DNA from: Anaerotignum sp.
GTDB lineage: Bacteria; Bacillota; Clostridia; Lachnospirales; Anaerotignaceae
Reading direction: 5' to 3'
Length of the DNA stretch: 9,468 bases
Assembly (NCBI GenBank): GCA_017560955.1
Contig: JAFZDV010000251.1
Span: 1-9,468 of the forward strand
The number at the start of each line of letters is the position of its first letter. The stretch's first letter is position 1. The translations under genes were made by a program, and so were the position numbers. Below, piece after piece: positions 7,260 through 9,468 of this stretch. The notes below the pieces were generated by a model that was not told the DNA's origin, did no database searches, and saw only the letters and a list, made by a program, of their open reading frames with translations.

Positions 7260-8532
7260 CCTTCGCCTCCTCCTTTCCGCCCAAAAGATAAACGACCTGT
7301 AATTCCAGATGCAGAGCCGCCCGTCTGATATCTTCGACTTCTGTTCGTTCGATCTGCCGCAAAAGTTTTTCTGTAGTAAGAGGCCTTTCCCGCAGCACCT
7401 GTTCCGTCAGAAAATCCACCATCGCCCACGAGTTGTCACTTATCCCATCATATCCACGCAGGATATTTTCTTTTGCCTGCTGCAGTTTTTCTTCGGAAAC
7501 GCCCTCTGTTTTCAGCTGTTCGATGCATTGCAGAATGAATTTTCCCGTCTTTTTAGCATCCTCCTCTCGGATACCTGCCTGTATGAACAGATAGGGCATC
7601 ATCGGCTCCAGATAGGACTTCACATCATAACAAAGTCCTTCTTCTTCCCGTATTTTCTGAAACAGTAAAGAATCAGAACTGCCGCCCAGAAGGTGATTTA
7701 ACAGCAGCATTGCCGCCTGTCGGCATCCATTTTCCATATCTGCAGAAAAACCCATGCACAATCTCGCCTGTTCCGCCAAAATTTTTTCCTGCAGAAAACG
7801 AGGTCCATTTTTTGACTGTTCTTTCTCACCCAGCTCTTTCCATGAAACCTTTCCTGAAAAATCCTGCCGCAGAGAAAGAAGTTCCCCTTTTTCTCCTTTC
7901 TCTCCGCAGAAGAAAACCTTTACTTCTGACTGTGTTACGATTTTCTGATACCAATGAAAAAGTCCTTTTTCCGTAATATCTTCCAGATCTTCCGCATAAC
8001 CATCGGCGGAAATGCTATAATCTGTGCCTTCGGCTGTTTCCTCCGCAATGCGTTTCTGTGCAAATGCCCTTTTGTCGTCCTGTCTGCTTTCCAGTTTTCG
8101 CCGTAAAAATTCTTTTTGTCTTTCTACGATTTCTTTCGTAAATCCACTCTTTTCCAACGGCTGCAAAATTCGCTCCCGCAAAAAAGAAAGCGCTTCTCCC
8201 ATCTCAACCTTCTGCAGAGTTTCCAATGAAAACAATAATAACTGCCTGTCGCCTTTTTTCACTACAGAAATATCCCACAAAGCCCCATACATTTCTTCTG
8301 CCTGTTTTACCGCCTGCTGCCACTCTGTTTTCTTCAGCACTTCTGCCAGCAATGCCGTTTTTGTTGCCGTTTCCCGTTTCAGGGGCAGATCAAAGAACAA
8401 AATCAGCAGGTTTGTCCGAAATTTTTCACCATCCAGCAGGAAGATCCTGCATCGGGGCATATATTTTTCCACCACAGCCACATTGCCACCTCTTTCTCTT
8501 TTTCCCTTAGTCTGCCCCAAAACAGCCTTCAT
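7249..8532 (-). CDS. yfmF: M16-family peptidase-like protein without zinc motif, YmfF/YfmF type (non-catalytic partner)
   Basis: The M16 partner of the next gene, 427 residues if translation starts at the ATG at 8532. The region KFRTNLLILFFDLPL..ETATKTALLAEVL matches the YmfF N-terminus as I recall it; where catalytic M16 proteins have HxxEH there is none. The C-terminal domain carries the M16 clamp, R295 and Y302, in REEEGLCY after GGSSDSLLFQ. In two-gene M16 systems one subunit provides zinc and the other the R/Y pair, which is the division seen here. The start is uncertain: residues 1-17 are basic and unlike the family, and GTG at 8481 after AGAGGTG would give a more usual N-terminus. No convincing promoter was found in the 100 bp upstream. 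It is the first gene of the apparent M16-lgt-ABC-F operon. Confidence 0.87.
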   Translation of the reverse strand: MKAVLGQTKGKRERGGNVAVVEKYMPRCRIFLLDGEKFRTNLLILFFDLPLKRETATKTALLAEVLKKTEWQQAVKQAEEMYGALWDISVVKKGDRQLLLFSLETLQKVEMGEALSFLRERILQPLEKSGFTKEIVERQKEFLRRKLESRQDDKRAFAQKRIAEETAEGTDYSISADGYAEDLEDITEKGLFHWYQKIVTQSEVKVFFCGEKGEKGELLSLRQDFSGKVSWKELGEKEQSKNGPRFLQEKILAEQARLCMGFSADMENGCRQAAMLLLNHLLGGSSDSLLFQKIREEEGLCYDVKSYLEPMMPYLFIQAGIREEDAKKTGKFILQCIEQLKTEGVSEEKLQQAKENILRGYDGISDNSWAMVDFLTEQVLRERPLTTEKLLRQIERTEVEDIRRAALHLELQVVYLLGGKEEAKDGK

Positions 8533-8555
8533 CTATCCTGCTGGATAAACTTTTA

Positions 8556-8584
8556 TTGAAATGTGATCTGTAAAGTATTAGAAT
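8556..8584 (+). promoter_or_regulatory. Predicted sigma-A promoter of the YczE-type gene
   Basis: TTGAAA (8556-8561) and TAGAAT (8579-8584) are separated by exactly 17 bp. The start would be near 8591, giving a leader of about 42 nt with the ribosome binding site AGAGGAG ending six bases before the ATG at 8633. It lies in the divergent 100-bp gap shared with the M16 operon. Confidence 0.65.
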
Positions 8585-8632
8585 TGAGAAAGCAAATAAA
8601 ATCTGATTTCCAAATAAACAGAGGAGATTCTT

Positions 8633-9289
8633 ATGCAGACAAAATCTCAAATCATAAAAGAAATACTGAAATCCGCGCTGGGGCTTTTCATTTTCTCCAT
8701 CGGCGTATATCTGACCATTCAGGCAAACATCGGTCTGGCTCCATGGGACTGTCTGTCCATGGGCGTTTCCGCCAAAGTAGGCTATAGTTACGGCATCGTG
8801 CATACCGTCATCAGTATTATCATTCTGATCATCGATATCCTGCTGAAGGAAAAAATCGGCTACGGCACTATTCTGGATGCCCTGCTGGTCGGTAACTATG
8901 TAGACTGGATCGGCTACCTGAAACTGGTACCTGTCAGTGATAATGTTGCAGTCAGCTGTGCTATGGTCATTATCGGTCTGCTTATCATGGGATACGGCCA
9001 GTATTTTTACATGGATGCGGCACAGGGCTGCGGTCCTCGTGACTCCCTGCTGATTGCTCTCGGTAAGCGTTTCCCCAGAACCCCCATTGGCGTGGTACAG
9101 ACTTTCATGGTAGGCATCGCTCTTCTGATTGGCTGGCTCTTAGGCGGCCCTGTGGGTATTGGTACGATCATTTCCGTATTCGGTATGGGTACTGCCCTGC
9201 AGCTTGTATGTAAGATCATGCATTTTGAACCCAGAGATGTCGTACATAAAAATGTGCTGGAAACAAATAAAATATTCTTTCAGAAATAA
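8633..9289 (+). CDS. YczE/YyaS/YitT-family integral membrane protein
   Basis: A 218-residue membrane protein of unknown biochemical function. Hydrophobic segments are visible at about 12-32, 52-72, 78-98, 106-128, 152-172 and 174-195, so five to six spans are likely. Family-like motifs are ANIGLAPWD (31-39), the following SMGVSAKVGYSYG, GCGPRDSLLIALGKR (132-146) and GGPVGIGTIISVFGMG (171-186). The first and third repeat the pattern of a Gly/Pro-Asp-Ser loop, suggesting an internal two-fold repeat. The soluble tail is short and ends in KIFFQK. The ATG is well placed after AGAGGAG. It has its own promoter and terminator, so it is probably monocistronic. In B. subtilis YczE is linked to surfactin/bacillaene production, but no such cluster is visible here and that role should not be transferred. 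Confidence 0.88.
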   Translation: MQTKSQIIKEILKSALGLFIFSIGVYLTIQANIGLAPWDCLSMGVSAKVGYSYGIVHTVISIIILIIDILLKEKIGYGTILDALLVGNYVDWIGYLKLVPVSDNVAVSCAMVIIGLLIMGYGQYFYMDAAQGCGPRDSLLIALGKRFPRTPIGVVQTFMVGIALLIGWLLGGPVGIGTIISVFGMGTALQLVCKIMHFEPRDVVHKNVLETNKIFFQK

Positions 9290-9293
9290 AAAT

Positions 9294-9320
9294 AAGGCAT
9301 CCCTTTCGGGATGCCTTTTC
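9294..9320. terminator. Intrinsic terminator after the YczE-type gene
   Basis: AAGGCATCCC (9294-9303) and GGGATGCCTT (9308-9317) form a perfect 10-bp stem with a 4-nt TTTC loop, followed by TTCTTTTA. It begins five bases after the stop codon. On the minus strand the loop reads GAAA and an AT-rich tail follows, so it may also stop convergent transcription from the right. Confidence 0.9.
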
Positions 9321-9334
9321 TTTTACTGAAGGGT

Positions 9335-9446
9335 TTGGGAAACAACGAGTTTCCCAACTGGAATCCACAGACGGAATTTACTTCCGTCGAGGAAAACAGG
9401 CTGTCGCCTGAAAACTGCTTGCAGTTTTGCACAGGCACAGATCTGT
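9335..9446. repeat. Array of consecutive hairpins (serial palindromes) at the window edge
   Basis: Downstream of the terminator at least five inverted repeats lie nearly end to end, each with different stem sequence. H1 is TTGGGAAAC/GTTTCCCAA (9335-9343/9349-9357). H2 is GACGGAA/TTCCGTC (9370-9376/9382-9388). H3 is CAGGC/GCCTG (9397-9401/9406-9410). H4 is AAAACTGC/GCAGTTTT (9411-9418/9421-9428). H5 is the palindrome ACAGATCTGT (9437-9446). A short TGGA-A-TCCA palindrome (9359-9367) fills the H1-H2 gap. All stems are perfect. It may be a dispersed palindromic repeat or part of a structured RNA; no gene is convincing here, and it may continue beyond the window. Confidence 0.65.
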
Positions 9447-9468
9447 TTATACTTCTGTCCATCTCGTC

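Noticed and set aside
9335..9446. CRISPR array
   Set aside because: The hairpins have different sequences and irregular spacing; there is no repeated unit with uniform spacers and no cas gene.
9280..9462. 60-codon minus-strand open frame across the terminator and hairpin array
   Set aside because: It covers a perfect terminator hairpin and several palindromes, so the frame is probably incidental; no ribosome binding site can be judged so close to the edge.

Overview
The window reads as chromosomal DNA from a Gram-positive anaerobe of the class Clostridia, possibly Lachnospirales. Evidence is the strong AGGAG-type ribosome binding sites, sigma-A-like promoters with AT-rich spacers, moderate GC content, a lipoprotein with a Gram-positive style lipobox, and proteins whose closest recalled relatives are Firmicutes families (ArlR-like regulator, YmfF/YmfH-type M16 pair, YfmR-like ABC-F, YczE-type membrane protein). 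The species assignment is inference. No phage, transposase, CRISPR array, tRNA or rRNA was seen.

Layout. On the minus strand at the left edge is the first part of an OmpR/PhoB-class response regulator (1-497, cut by the window). A 235-bp divergent intergenic region follows, with a promoter for each side and TTAAA motifs repeated every 11 bp. Next, on the plus strand, is a lipoprotein with a C-terminal thioredoxin-like domain (733-1764). A bidirectional hairpin terminator (1780-1804) separates it from a convergent minus-strand block.

Read 5' to 3', that block holds two M16-family peptidase-like proteins (8532-7249, then 7259-6027, overlapping by 11 nt), lgt (6000-5146), an ABC-F ATPase (5085-3178) and a CNNM/CorC-type membrane protein (3102-1810). 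The last gene has its own near-perfect sigma-A promoter overlapped by a palindrome. Divergent from the block, a YczE-type membrane protein (8633-9289, plus) has its own promoter and terminator. The right edge (9335-9446) is a dense run of consecutive hairpins with no convincing gene.

How the genes may work together. The M16 pair belongs to a family named for its association with 5-aminopentanol modification of elongation factor P, and the ABC-F protein resembles YfmR/Uup, which backs up EF-P on proline-rich stalls. Finding them in one apparent transcription unit suggests a shared translation-rescue theme; this is inference. Lgt lipidates prolipoproteins such as the 733-1764 product. The lipoprotein and the response regulator share a control region and may form one regulon.

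The points most worth a second look are the 11-bp phased repeats, the thioredoxin domain that lacks its second active-site cysteine, the promoter palindrome, the M16/ABC-F linkage and the terminal hairpin array with mutually exclusive pairings. Nothing here is clearly a wholly new system.
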